This document shows, one piece after another, positions 41,965-50,294 of a stretch of DNA of 60,810 nucleotides; position 1 is the first letter of the stretch, and the number at the start of each line of letters is the position of its first letter. The stretch is taken from contig CAJMNK010000003.1 in NCBI GenBank assembly GCA_905214905.1, positions 1 through 60,810 of the forward strand, read 5' to 3'. The notes beneath the pieces are model-generated. The model saw only the letters and a program-made list of their open reading frames with translations. It searched no databases and was not told where the DNA came from. Source of the stretch: an uncultured bacterium. Lineage in GTDB: Bacteria; Actinomycetota; Coriobacteriia; Coriobacteriales; Coriobacteriaceae. A program made the position numbers and the translations under genes.

Positions 41965-43320
41965 TTAGTAGGTGCGATCGTTGAGCGTGCTCCAGAGCTT
42001 CTTGGACTCAGCCATGGTCCACGCGTTGATCTTGTCCTCATCGATACCGACAAACTCGCGATCCTTGTACAGGACGCGGCCGTTGATGATGGTGGTGCGG
42101 CAGTTTTTGCCCATCATGCCAAAGAGCATGTGGCCGTCGATGTTCTCCTCGCTCAGCGGCGTAAAGGGCTTGTAGTCCATAACGATGACGTCGGCGGCAG
42201 CGCCGGCCTCGAGCACACCGAGCTTGCGATCGAAGTACTTGCTCGCCATCTTGGCGTTGTTCTCGAACAGCATGGTCATGGCCTCGCACCAGCCGACGTT
42301 GGGCATGGCGGCGTTGTGGCGCTGAATGATCAGGAAGACCTTGAGGCTCTCGAGCATGTCGTGGGTGTAGGCGTCGGTGCCCATGCACACGGGGATGCCG
42401 CGGCGGAAGAACTCAAGCACGGGGGCGCAGCCCACGGCGTTGCCCATATTGGATTCGGGGTTGTTGACGAGCCAGGTGCCGGACTCCTTGACGATGTCCA
42501 TCTCGGCGGGCGTCACGTGGATGCAGTGGCCGAGCATGGTGTCGGGACCCAGCAGGTTGTGTTGCAGCAGGCGCTCGACGGGGCTGATGCCGCCGCGGTT
42601 GAGGCGGGAATCCCACACGTCATTCATGCCCTCGCACACATGGATGTGGAAGCCGGTCAGGCCGTTGTTGGCCTCGGCCATCTTGTCCATGGTCTCGTCC
42701 GACAGCGTAAAGGTGGCGTGACCGCCAAACATGGCGGCGATCATATGGTTGTCGTTATCGCGACGCTCCTTGGCGGCCCACTGGGCAAATTCGGCGTTCT
42801 CGGCAATGGCCTGGTCGCACTTTTCCTGGCCACGGCGGTCGGAGACCTCGTAGCACAGGCACGAGCGCATGCCCAGCTCCTGAGCTGCATCCTTAATGGT
42901 AAAGAGGCTACCCGGGATCTCGCAGAAGCTCGCGTGGTGATCGAAAATCGTGGTGACGCCATCGCGGATGGAGTCAAGAATCGTGGCATAGGCGCTGGCC
43001 TTGGTGCCGTCGAGCGTCAGGTTGCCATCGATCTTCCACCACTGCTGCTCAAGATTCTCCAGGAAGTTGGTGGGGTTGCAGCCCTTAATGGCAAGGCCGC
43101 GGGCCAGACCCGAGTAGATGTGGGTGTGGCAGTTGATGAGTCCGGGCATGATGAGGTTGCCCTGGGCGTCGACGTACTCGGCATCCGGGTACTTGGCCTT
43201 GAGCTCGCACTCGGGGCCCACTTCGACGATCGTATCTCCGTCAATGGCGACCGCACCGTTTGGAATGAACGGGGTCTGAGCGTTGCGGGTAAAAACGGAA
43301 CCGTTAGCGACCAGAAGCAT
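41965..43320 (-). CDS. ssnA: SsnA aminohydrolase
   Basis: Amidohydrolase-superfamily protein of 451 residues related to chlorohydrolases and guanine deaminase. NCHTHIY (His65, His67), FHIHVCEG, GHCIHVT and GTDAYTHD are the metal-site motifs. SsnA is a constant member of selenium-associated purine clusters and probably deaminates or opens a purine intermediate. The start is the ATG of MLLVANGSV, which has GGGAG 6 nt upstream. Confidence 0.93.
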   Translation of the reverse strand: MLLVANGSVFTRNAQTPFIPNGAVAIDGDTIVEVGPECELKAKYPDAEYVDAQGNLIMPGLINCHTHIYSGLARGLAIKGCNPTNFLENLEQQWWKIDGNLTLDGTKASAYATILDSIRDGVTTIFDHHASFCEIPGSLFTIKDAAQELGMRSCLCYEVSDRRGQEKCDQAIAENAEFAQWAAKERRDNDNHMIAAMFGGHATFTLSDETMDKMAEANNGLTGFHIHVCEGMNDVWDSRLNRGGISPVERLLQHNLLGPDTMLGHCIHVTPAEMDIVKESGTWLVNNPESNMGNAVGCAPVLEFFRRGIPVCMGTDAYTHDMLESLKVFLIIQRHNAAMPNVGWCEAMTMLFENNAKMASKYFDRKLGVLEAGAAADVIVMDYKPFTPLSEENIDGHMLFGMMGKNCRTTIINGRVLYKDREFVGIDEDKINAWTMAESKKLWSTLNDRTY

Positions 43321-43515
43321 GGATGCTCCCTTCAACATCAGGGGCGGGGTTTGACACCTCTGACATGGCGGAGTGCGAAGCGCCGGCCTACACCGGAAAC
43401 GGGCCCTCTCCCGTCAACGCTTCACCAAAGGGACAAACCCTTTGAAGTGCGGCTTGGCGCCGCATGACGTCGGCGGACGAGGCGATGCGTCCGCCGACGA
43501 ATAGCACCGAATTGG
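43321..43515 (-). other. permease-ssnA spacer with hairpin
   Basis: A perfect 12-bp stem CGTCGGCGGACG/CGTCCGCCGACG (43468-43499, 8-nt loop) follows the permease gene. No U-tract is present, so partial attenuation or mRNA protection is likely. Confidence 0.6.
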
Positions 43516-44910
43516 TTACTTCTTGCTCTCGGGCAAGACCAGATCCACGGCAGCGTCCTTGGCGGCATCGATGTGCTGAGCCACGACCGGCGTCTGCGGA
43601 AGAATCAGGTTAAGGACAATGGCCATGATGGCGGTGGGGGTCACGGCGTTGGAGCCGATGACGGTGGATACCCAGGTGGGCATACCCTCGCCGACAAGGC
43701 AACCGCTGGCCATCCAGATACCCAGGCCAAAGACGACGGAGGTACCGACGATGGTGGTGGTGCGCTGCGTGAGGCCCTCGCGGGTGAACATGCGCACGCC
43801 GTTCATGGTGATGGTGCCAAAGACGCCGACGGTCGCGCCGCCGATGACGGGCTGCGGGATGGCGGAGAGCACGGCGGAGAGCTGCGGGAACAGACCGGCG
43901 ATGGCAAAGACGGCCGCGATGATCACAAAGACCCACTTGTTGACGACCTTGTTGGAGCAGATGATGCCCACGTTCTGGCCAAGGGCGCTGGTGGGAAGAC
44001 CGCCCAGCAGGCCGCCGACCATAGAGGTGAGGCCCTGGGACACGATAGCGCCGGAGAGCTCGCGCTCGGTGGGCATACGGTCGATGGAACCCAGGCAGGC
44101 GGCGGAAACGTCACCGATAACCTGGATGGCAACCATGGGGAACACGACGGCGAGGGTAATGCAGACCTCGGGATCAAACTCGAGCGCGTAGGGCATGAGC
44201 TTGGGAAGGGCGAAGACCTGAGCGGTGGCGACGCTGGAGAAGTCGATCATGCCAAAGGGGATGGAGACGATCATGCCAACGATCATGCCAAAGAACACGG
44301 ATCCCAGCTTGAGCGTGCCCTTGCCAAAGTTGGCGAGCGCAAAGACCACGGCAAAGGTGATAAGGGCGACGCACCAGGCCTGCGGGGTGCCCCACAGCGG
44401 CGTGCCCATACCGCCGGCCATATACTTGACGGCCGTGGGATACAGCGAAACGCCGATGGAGAAGATGACCGTACCGGTCACGACGGGAGGGAACAGCCAC
44501 TTAATCTTGCTGTAGGCCAAACCAAAGAGGACCGCGACGGCACCGCCGACAATCTCGCCGCCCAGCAGCGCGCCAAAGCTAAAGCCCGAGGCACCCATGG
44601 CCTGCAGGGCCGGCAGGAACGCGAACGAAACGCCCATGACGATGGGCAGGCCGCCGCCGATGCGACGGAAGGGAGCAAAGGCCTGAAGGGCCGTGTCGAT
44701 TGCCGAAAGAATGAGCGCGACCTGAATGATGTCGGTGCTCTGCTGGCTATTAAAGCCGTAGACGCCGGCCATGATGACCGCCGGGGTAATGATGCCGGCA
44801 AACGATGCCAGTACGTGCTGAAGGGCACACGGGATCATTTCCTTAACGGGCGGCATGCCCTCACGAGTAAACAGGGCTTCAGTGCCGTTCGTAACCGTCT
44901 CCTGGGCCAT
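43516..44910 (-). CDS. NCS2-family purine (xanthine/urate) permease
   Basis: Membrane transporter of 464 residues with the signature QNVGIICSNKVVNK and N-terminal PCALQHVLASFAGIITPAVIM. It is a close paralogue of the protein at 18635-19948. As first gene of the unit leading to ssnA, ygfK and xdh, it probably imports their substrate. The ATG of MAQETVTN has GGTGG upstream. Divergent from the second PAS/HTH regulator. Confidence 0.9.
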   Translation of the reverse strand: MAQETVTNGTEALFTREGMPPVKEMIPCALQHVLASFAGIITPAVIMAGVYGFNSQQSTDIIQVALILSAIDTALQAFAPFRRIGGGLPIVMGVSFAFLPALQAMGASGFSFGALLGGEIVGGAVAVLFGLAYSKIKWLFPPVVTGTVIFSIGVSLYPTAVKYMAGGMGTPLWGTPQAWCVALITFAVVFALANFGKGTLKLGSVFFGMIVGMIVSIPFGMIDFSSVATAQVFALPKLMPYALEFDPEVCITLAVVFPMVAIQVIGDVSAACLGSIDRMPTERELSGAIVSQGLTSMVGGLLGGLPTSALGQNVGIICSNKVVNKWVFVIIAAVFAIAGLFPQLSAVLSAIPQPVIGGATVGVFGTITMNGVRMFTREGLTQRTTTIVGTSVVFGLGIWMASGCLVGEGMPTWVSTVIGSNAVTPTAIMAIVLNLILPQTPVVAQHIDAAKDAAVDLVLPESKK

Positions 44911-45261
44911 TTGACCACCAATCCTCGAAATAGTTGTTTTCGCATCTAACGCTCTATTGTGACGCAGTGCGGGGGTGAGGTTGTGCCTTCGTTGCATATC
45001 GTATTAAAGATGATTCTCATTCTCAATAATAATTTTTTGTTATCAGACTATTGTTGAGCTGAGACAATGCATTTCCGCAGGTCAAGAAAGTGTCTGGCCA
45101 AACTAACATCTAACTTTTCTTTTGGTCGACCGTTTACCGCCAAATTCCTACCGCTCGTCCGTATTACGCAAGGTACCTGCGAATATGCGAGTTAATAGAC
45201 ACCGTGTTACCATGAGAAAAAATTGTTATGACATTTCCGATTTCACCCCAAGGAGTTGCCC
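44911..45261. promoter_or_regulatory. divergent permease/regulator control region
   Basis: The 350-bp AT-rich gap contains TGATTCTCATTCTCA (45011-45025), a Fur-box-like 7-1-7 site with 3 mismatches in 14. An imperfect dyad CTCAATAAT/ATTGTTGAG (45022-45058) overlaps it. AACAAA-N3-TTTGTT sites, found near ygeX, are absent here. Confidence 0.45.
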
Positions 45262-45918
45262 GTGAACGAGACCGTACGTCGCTTTTTGCCGATGGTCGAT
45301 TTCCTGGAGCAGATACTCGGCAAAAACAGCGAAATCGTGCTGCACGATTTCTCGGATCCCGACCATGCCATTGTCGATATTCGCAACGGTATCGTGAGCG
45401 GGCGCAAGATTGGCGGACCCGCTACCGATCTGGCACTCAAGATCATGCACGACGCCAAGTATCGCGATCTGCCGTTTATTACGGGCTACGAGGGGCGCGG
45501 TGCCGGTGGCAAGACGTTGGAGTCAGCGACGTACTTTATCCGCGAGGATAATGAGATCGTCGGCATGCTCTGCGTCAACACCGACCTTTCCACGGTACGC
45601 TCCATCAACGCCATGGCGCAGCAGCTCATGGCGTGCTTCGACGCGGCGCCGACGCGCACGGAGCCCGCCCCTATCGAGGTCGAAAGCCTTTCGGAGTCCA
45701 CACAGGAGCTCATCGACCGCAGCATTGCCGAGTTGCTGAGCGCGCGCGGGCTGGATGTAGCGTCGCTTGGCCAGAGCGACCGCGTGGACGTCATTCGCCA
45801 CCTCAACGGCAACGGCGTGTTTATGCTCAAGGGCGCCGTGGCCTGCGCCGCCACCGCGCTGGGCATCTCGGAGCCCAGCGTCTACCGCTACCTGCAAAAA
45901 GTTCGCAAGGAGGGCTAA
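45262..45918 (+). CDS. YheO-like PAS/HTH transcriptional regulator (xdh side)
   Basis: Regulator of 218 residues with the same layout as that at 29376-30029: a PAS_6-type sensor (SEIVLHDFSDPDHAIVDIRN, GIVSGRKIGGPATD, GMLCVNTDLS) and an HTH_22-type C terminus (LGISEPSVYRYLQKV). I choose the GTG start with AAGGAG 6 nt upstream. Divergent from the permease, so probably controls the permease-ssnA-ygfK-xdh unit. Confidence 0.85.
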   Translation: MNETVRRFLPMVDFLEQILGKNSEIVLHDFSDPDHAIVDIRNGIVSGRKIGGPATDLALKIMHDAKYRDLPFITGYEGRGAGGKTLESATYFIREDNEIVGMLCVNTDLSTVRSINAMAQQLMACFDAAPTRTEPAPIEVESLSESTQELIDRSIAELLSARGLDVASLGQSDRVDVIRHLNGNGVFMLKGAVACAATALGISEPSVYRYLQKVRKEG

Positions 45919-45972
45919 ACGTGATCCCTTGGGGACGAAGGGAAACGGATCATTTTTGTCGCATCGCTTGAC

Positions 45973-46011
45973 AAAAGACCCTGCAGCTCGCACGCGCTGC
46001 AGGGTCTTTTT
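45973..46011 (+). terminator. bidirectional terminator between the regulator and ridA
   Basis: A 14-bp stem (AAAGACCCTGCAGC/GCTGCAGGGTCTTT) with an 8-nt loop and U residues on both strands. Serves the convergent regulator and ridA genes. Confidence 0.9.
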
Positions 46012-46040
46012 GCATGTCATGTTTAGTTGTTACCAACACC

Positions 46041-46418
46041 TTAGAGAGCGGCGACAACCTCGATCTCGACCAGACCGCCAGCCGGAAGGGCGGCAACCTG
46101 GAAAGCGCTGCGCGCGGGGAACGGAGCCTCGAACTTGGAGGCGTAAATCTCGTTCACGGCGGCAAAGTCGGCGATGTCGGCCAGGTAGACCGTGGTCTTG
46201 ACGACATCGGCAAACGTGGCGCCGGCAGCGGTCAGCAGAGCCTCGACGTTGGCGAGGGACTGCTTGGCCTGGGCCTCGACACCCTCGGGCAGCTTGCCGG
46301 TCGCGGGATCGATGCCCAGCTGGCCGGACAGGAACACCATGTTGCCAGTCTGGATACCGGGGGAATACGGGCCGATGGCTGCGGGTGCGTTATCGGAAGA
46401 CACGACGGTCTTGCTCAT
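46041..46418 (-). CDS. ridA: RidA-family enamine/imine deaminase
   Basis: RidA of 125 residues. AIGPYSPGIQ, the active-site arginine in PARSAFQVAALP (Arg103) and the terminal EIEVVAAL are diagnostic. RidA hydrolyses 2-aminoacrylate and related imines released by PLP enzymes. The nearby diaminopropionate ammonia-lyase generates exactly that intermediate. Preceded by a long leader hairpin. Confidence 0.93.
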   Translation of the reverse strand: MSKTVVSSDNAPAAIGPYSPGIQTGNMVFLSGQLGIDPATGKLPEGVEAQAKQSLANVEALLTAAGATFADVVKTTVYLADIADFAAVNEIYASKFEAPFPARSAFQVAALPAGGLVEIEVVAAL

Positions 46419-46450
46419 GTTTTTCTCCTTACGATCAAATAGAGAGCGTG

Positions 46451-46498
46451 AGCGCGGCGTTCACACCGGGAGGCACAGTTCGGTCTGAACACCGCGCT
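46451..46498 (-). promoter_or_regulatory. 48-bp inverted repeat in the ridA leader
   Basis: Arms of 13 bp (AGCGCGGCGTTCA/TGAACACCGCGCT, one mismatch in DNA, G-U in RNA) with inner ACCG/CGGT pairing. Located 33-80 bp before the ridA start. It could be an operator or a leader RNA structure. Confidence 0.5.
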
Positions 46499-46717
46499 TG
46501 ATTGGGATAGTAGGGGATGAGTTTGCCCGATGCAAGATAATTATCAGCCTTCGAGAATATTTTATCGCCCAACGGTTTCCCCGGACCGCTGAACGGTTCT
46601 CATATGAAGCAGCCAGTCCAAGCTGCTGAAGACTTTATCCCGCTTAGAGCACGGGCATCGCCTGCCGCGATGGCACCACTATACTTTTGATTATCTGAGC
46701 ATTTTGAAAGGCAGGAT

Positions 46718-49213
46718 ATGACCGCAACCGCCAGTCGAACCACCAACCGTAGACCCGAGCTCTTGGCCCCCGCCGGAGGCCCGGAGCCCTTCGCCGCCGC
46801 ACTCGCTGCCGGGGCAGACGCCATCTACTGTGGCATGGGCAGCTTCAACGCCCGCCGCAAGGCAACGAACTTTACCGACAAGGCCTTTGAGCAGGCCTGC
46901 CGCGCTGCACACCTGGCCGGCTCGCGCGTCTACGTCACGGTCAACATCGTCATCAAGCAGTCCGAGATGGCCGATGCGTTGCAACTCATCCATCGCTGCT
47001 CCACGCTGGGCGCCGATGCCTTCATCATCCAGGACTGGGGTCTGTTCTTTGAGGTCAAGCGCACGATGCCCGGCATCGAGACGCATATCTCGACCCAGGC
47101 GAACATCCATGACGACCGCGGAACCATCTGGTGCCGCGAGCAGGGCGCCGACCGCGTGACCCTCTCGCGCGAGCTCTCCATCGACGAGATCGCCGCCATC
47201 CACGACGCCGCGCCCGATGTCGACCTCGAGGTCTTTAGCCACGGTGCCATCTGCTTTTGCTACTCGGGTCTGTGCCTGCTGTCGAGCTTTGCCATGGCGG
47301 GCCGCTCGGCCAACCGCGGCATGTGCGCCCAGCCCTGCCGCCTGCCCTACGAGCTGATCGACGAGAACGGCCGCACGCTCTCCCCCGCCGGTCGCGAGCG
47401 CGCGCTGTGCCCGCGCGACACCAACACTTCGCAGCTTGTTCGCCGTCTGTATGACGCCGGCGCCGCATCGCTCAAGCTCGAGGGCCGCATGAAGGCTCCC
47501 GATTACGTGTATTCCATCGTCGACGTGTATCGTCATCAGATTGACGATATGCTGGCCGATGTTTCGACCTCTAAGGACGAGAAAGCCGCCCGCCAGCGCC
47601 AGCTCAAGCGCTGCTTTAACCGCGACTTTACGCACGCCTATCAGGACGGCACCTCGGGCGACGAGATGATGAGCTATGAGCGTTCCAACAACCGCGGCCA
47701 GATCGTGGGCACGGTGCTGGGCAGCCGCCCGGCCAACCGAGATGTGCGCGGCCTCAAGCCCGACGACCGCCGTCGCCGCGCCGCCATCGCCCGCATTGAG
47801 CTGTTTGAGCCCGTGGGCAAGGGCGACCTGCTGGAGCTTCGCCACGACGATGAGTTCGATCAGTTCCTAACCACTATCGCTACCGATGATGCCGCCGCCG
47901 GTGACATCATCGAATGTCGCGTGCCCCGCAGCATGCCCGAGGGCTGCCGCGTGCGCATCATCCGCAGCCAGCGCGCCATCGACGCCGCCGGCGCCGCGCT
48001 CAAGCGCGACGTGCTGCGCCGCCGCGCCGTTGATGTAACCGCTGTGGCGCGTTTGGGCGAACCGTTTGTCGTCACGCTCACCTGCTGCGACGCCCCATCG
48101 CTTACGGCCACGGCCACGGGCTTTACCGTCGAGGCTGCCAAGACCCGCGCCGTCGAGGCATCCGATCTGGTTGAGCATGTGGGCCGCATGGGCTCCTCTC
48201 CCTTTGAGGCCGCGAGCTTTGATGTGGCGCTCGATGAAGGCTGCGGCATGGGCTTCTCCGCTGTGCACAAGGTACGCACCGCCGCTTGCAAGGCGCTGGA
48301 AAAGGCCATTCTGGCGCCGTACGAGGAGCGTGCCCGCACGCTCGAGCTGCCGGCGATTGTCACCAGTGATTCCCGCCCCGCGCCCGAGCACTACCGCGAT
48401 GAGCCGCAGATCTGCGCCACCGTCACCTCGCTCGAGGCCGCCGAGGCCGCTCGCGCCGAGGGTGCAACGCGCATCTACATGACCACCGACGCGCTCGATG
48501 CGGCCGAGCTCTCCCCCGCCGATGCGCTTGAGCAGGGCATCGTACCCGTACTCGACGAGGTCTGCCGCGCCGTTGACCACGTACGCGTCGACCCGTGGGT
48601 TGTTGCCGGCGCCACGGTCGCTATTGGCAACATCTCTGAGCTTGCCCTGGCCGCCCAGGTTGGCGCCACGGCGGAGATCCGCTCTTGCCTGCCTGTGCAC
48701 AACACGCCTTGCATGGAGGCACTTGCCGAGCGCGGAGCCGGCACGTTTTGGCTCTCGCCCGAGATCACGCTCGACGAGATCGTCTCGCTCGGCGCCGCCG
48801 CGCCCGCGGCTCTGGGCATCACCGTCTTTGGCCGCCCGCGCGTCATGACAAGCGAGCATTGCATTCTGCAGGTTGCCAACGGCTGCATCCACGATTGTGC
48901 CAACTGCCGCCTGCGCGCCCGCAAGCTGTCGCTCAAGAATATCGACGGCAAGGTCATGCCGGTGCGCACCGACATCCACGGCCGCTCACGCCTGTACGAC
49001 GCCTACCCCATCGACCTTACGCCCCAGGTACCACAGCTGCTCGACGCCGGCGTCCGTCGTCTCATGGTGGACGGAACGCTGCTCGAGGCCGATGAGATTG
49101 GCCGTGCCGTCGCTCGCGTCCGTCGCGCTGTCGAGGCGGCTCAAGCCGGCCGCAAGCCGGCCGCCCGCCTGCGCGGCGCCACCTCGGGCTGCATGTTTGT
49201 GGGAATTAGCTAA
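46718..49213 (+). CDS. long peptidase U32 family protein
   Basis: U32 protein of 831 residues, longer than the paralogue at 1349-3325. The signature EVFSHGAICFCYSGLCLLS is present, as are ELLAPAGGPEPFAAALAAGADAIY and the Cys-containing GMCAQPCRLPYEL. The C-terminal 400 residues resemble the DUF3656-type extension of collagenase-like members. CIHDCANCRLRAR near the C terminus could bind a cluster. AAAGGCAGG precedes the ATG. The next gene, a pseudouridine synthase, starts 15 bp downstream, hinting at a shared RNA-modification role. Confidence 0.85.
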   Translation: MTATASRTTNRRPELLAPAGGPEPFAAALAAGADAIYCGMGSFNARRKATNFTDKAFEQACRAAHLAGSRVYVTVNIVIKQSEMADALQLIHRCSTLGADAFIIQDWGLFFEVKRTMPGIETHISTQANIHDDRGTIWCREQGADRVTLSRELSIDEIAAIHDAAPDVDLEVFSHGAICFCYSGLCLLSSFAMAGRSANRGMCAQPCRLPYELIDENGRTLSPAGRERALCPRDTNTSQLVRRLYDAGAASLKLEGRMKAPDYVYSIVDVYRHQIDDMLADVSTSKDEKAARQRQLKRCFNRDFTHAYQDGTSGDEMMSYERSNNRGQIVGTVLGSRPANRDVRGLKPDDRRRRAAIARIELFEPVGKGDLLELRHDDEFDQFLTTIATDDAAAGDIIECRVPRSMPEGCRVRIIRSQRAIDAAGAALKRDVLRRRAVDVTAVARLGEPFVVTLTCCDAPSLTATATGFTVEAAKTRAVEASDLVEHVGRMGSSPFEAASFDVALDEGCGMGFSAVHKVRTAACKALEKAILAPYEERARTLELPAIVTSDSRPAPEHYRDEPQICATVTSLEAAEAARAEGATRIYMTTDALDAAELSPADALEQGIVPVLDEVCRAVDHVRVDPWVVAGATVAIGNISELALAAQVGATAEIRSCLPVHNTPCMEALAERGAGTFWLSPEITLDEIVSLGAAAPAALGITVFGRPRVMTSEHCILQVANGCIHDCANCRLRARKLSLKNIDGKVMPVRTDIHGRSRLYDAYPIDLTPQVPQLLDAGVRRLMVDGTLLEADEIGRAVARVRRAVEAAQAGRKPAARLRGATSGCMFVGIS

Positions 49214-49228
49214 CCGAAAGGTTTACAC

Positions 49229-49888
49229 GTGAACGAAGAACCTCAAGTCCTCTATTGCGACGCCTGGCTCATGGCCATCGACAAGCCCGCCGGCATGATC
49301 GTCCACGGTGACGGCACCGGCGAGCGCACACTTACCGACTACGCCAGCGACCTTTTGCTGGCGATGGGCGACGGCTTTGCCGCGACCGACATGCAGCCGC
49401 TCAACCGCTTGGACCGCGACACCACCGGCGTGGTGCTGTTCTCGCTCGACAAGCAAACGCAGCCCGCCTTTGACCAGATGATCATCGACCACGCGTTCGA
49501 AAAGCACTACCTGGCGCTCGCCGAGGGCAAGATCGACTGGAACGAAAAGCTCATCGACAAGCCCATCGCGCGCGACCGCCACGATAGCCGCAAGATGCGT
49601 GTCGGCGCCAGCGGAAAGCCCTCTCAGACGCGCGTCAAGGTGCTCAAGCGCCTTAAGAGCCGCCGCGGCCTGCCCACGCGTTCGTATATCGATGTCGAGC
49701 TGCTCACCGGCCGCAAGCACCAGATCCGCGTGCATCTGGCCAGCGAGCATCATCCCCTGGTTGGCGACGACCTGTACGGAACGCCGCGTCCTTGTGGCCT
49801 CATGCTCCACGCCCACAGCGTGTCCTTTACGCATCCCGTAACCGGCGAGCACATCCACATCGAAGCCCCCTGCCCCTGGGAGCCCTAA
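49229..49888 (+). CDS. RluA-family pseudouridine synthase
   Basis: Protein of 219 residues. LNRLDRDTTGVVL carries the catalytic aspartate (usual form HRLDxxTSG); LLTGRKHQIRVHLA and VGDDLYG are the other family motifs. There is no S4 domain, so it belongs to the short RluA/RluE-like group acting on rRNA or tRNA. GTG start with GAAAGG upstream. Probably cotranscribed with the U32 gene. Confidence 0.9.
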   Translation: MNEEPQVLYCDAWLMAIDKPAGMIVHGDGTGERTLTDYASDLLLAMGDGFAATDMQPLNRLDRDTTGVVLFSLDKQTQPAFDQMIIDHAFEKHYLALAEGKIDWNEKLIDKPIARDRHDSRKMRVGASGKPSQTRVKVLKRLKSRRGLPTRSYIDVELLTGRKHQIRVHLASEHHPLVGDDLYGTPRPCGLMLHAHSVSFTHPVTGEHIHIEAPCPWEP

Positions 49889-49927
49889 AACCTGCCAAAT
49901 AGGGACAGGTTTATTTTGGCAGGTTTT
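49887..49927. terminator. bidirectional terminator-like hairpin
   Basis: AAAACCTGCCAAA pairs with TTTGGCAGGTTTT (13 bp) around a 15-nt loop. It overlaps the pseudouridine-synthase stop codon, with U runs on both strands. Confidence 0.75.
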
Positions 49928-49978
49928 ATCTGGGCAAACGTCAAAACCACCACGATGGCTCAGCCGTGGCGCCAAAAC

Positions 49979-50195
49979 GTCTCGATCTGTAACAGTTAGA
50001 ACCCATTTTCCGGTCTATCTGTTACAGATCGAGACATTCGAATCCCCCGCAAGAGAAAATCTCAATCTGTAACAATAACTCGGCAAAATCGGTCCCAGCT
50101 GTTACAGATCGAGACAAAGGGACGGCGCGGTTCGGAAGTATCTCAATCTGTAACATCTAGCCCACTTTTAACGGTCCAGTTGTTACAGATTTAGA
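49979..50195. repeat. array of three 55-bp inverted repeats with 80-bp period
   Basis: Three units at 49980-50034, 50060-50114 and 50141-50195. Each has 15-bp arms of the type TCTCGATCTGTAACA/TGTTACAGATCGAGA around a 25-nt variable loop; the linkers are 25-26 nt. Arms are perfect in the first unit (17 bp) and have single mismatches in the others. Lies in an intergenic gap of 400 bp. Confidence 0.92.
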
Positions 50196-50211
50196 CAAAC
50201 CGGTAGACAAC

Positions 50212-50248
50212 AAAAGCGGCAACGCCCGGGATGGACGTTGCCGCTTTT
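50212..50248. terminator. terminator of the deoR operon
   Basis: Perfect 13-bp stem (AAAAGCGGCAACG/CGTTGCCGCTTTT), 11-nt loop, U-tracts on both strands. Lies 46 bp beyond the end of the DeoR-type gene. Confidence 0.85.
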
Positions 50249-50294
50249 CTACTGAGAAAACTAAATGGCATTGGCCTTAGCCTGCCCCCGCTCG

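Noticed and set aside
40025..41968. Long plus-strand open frame opposite ygfK
   Set aside because: Antisense shadow of ygfK with low-complexity composition and no recognisable motif.
49979..50195. Possible CRISPR array
   Set aside because: The repeated 15-mer alternates in orientation and only three units exist. Spacers are not of constant protospacer size, and no cas genes are in the window.
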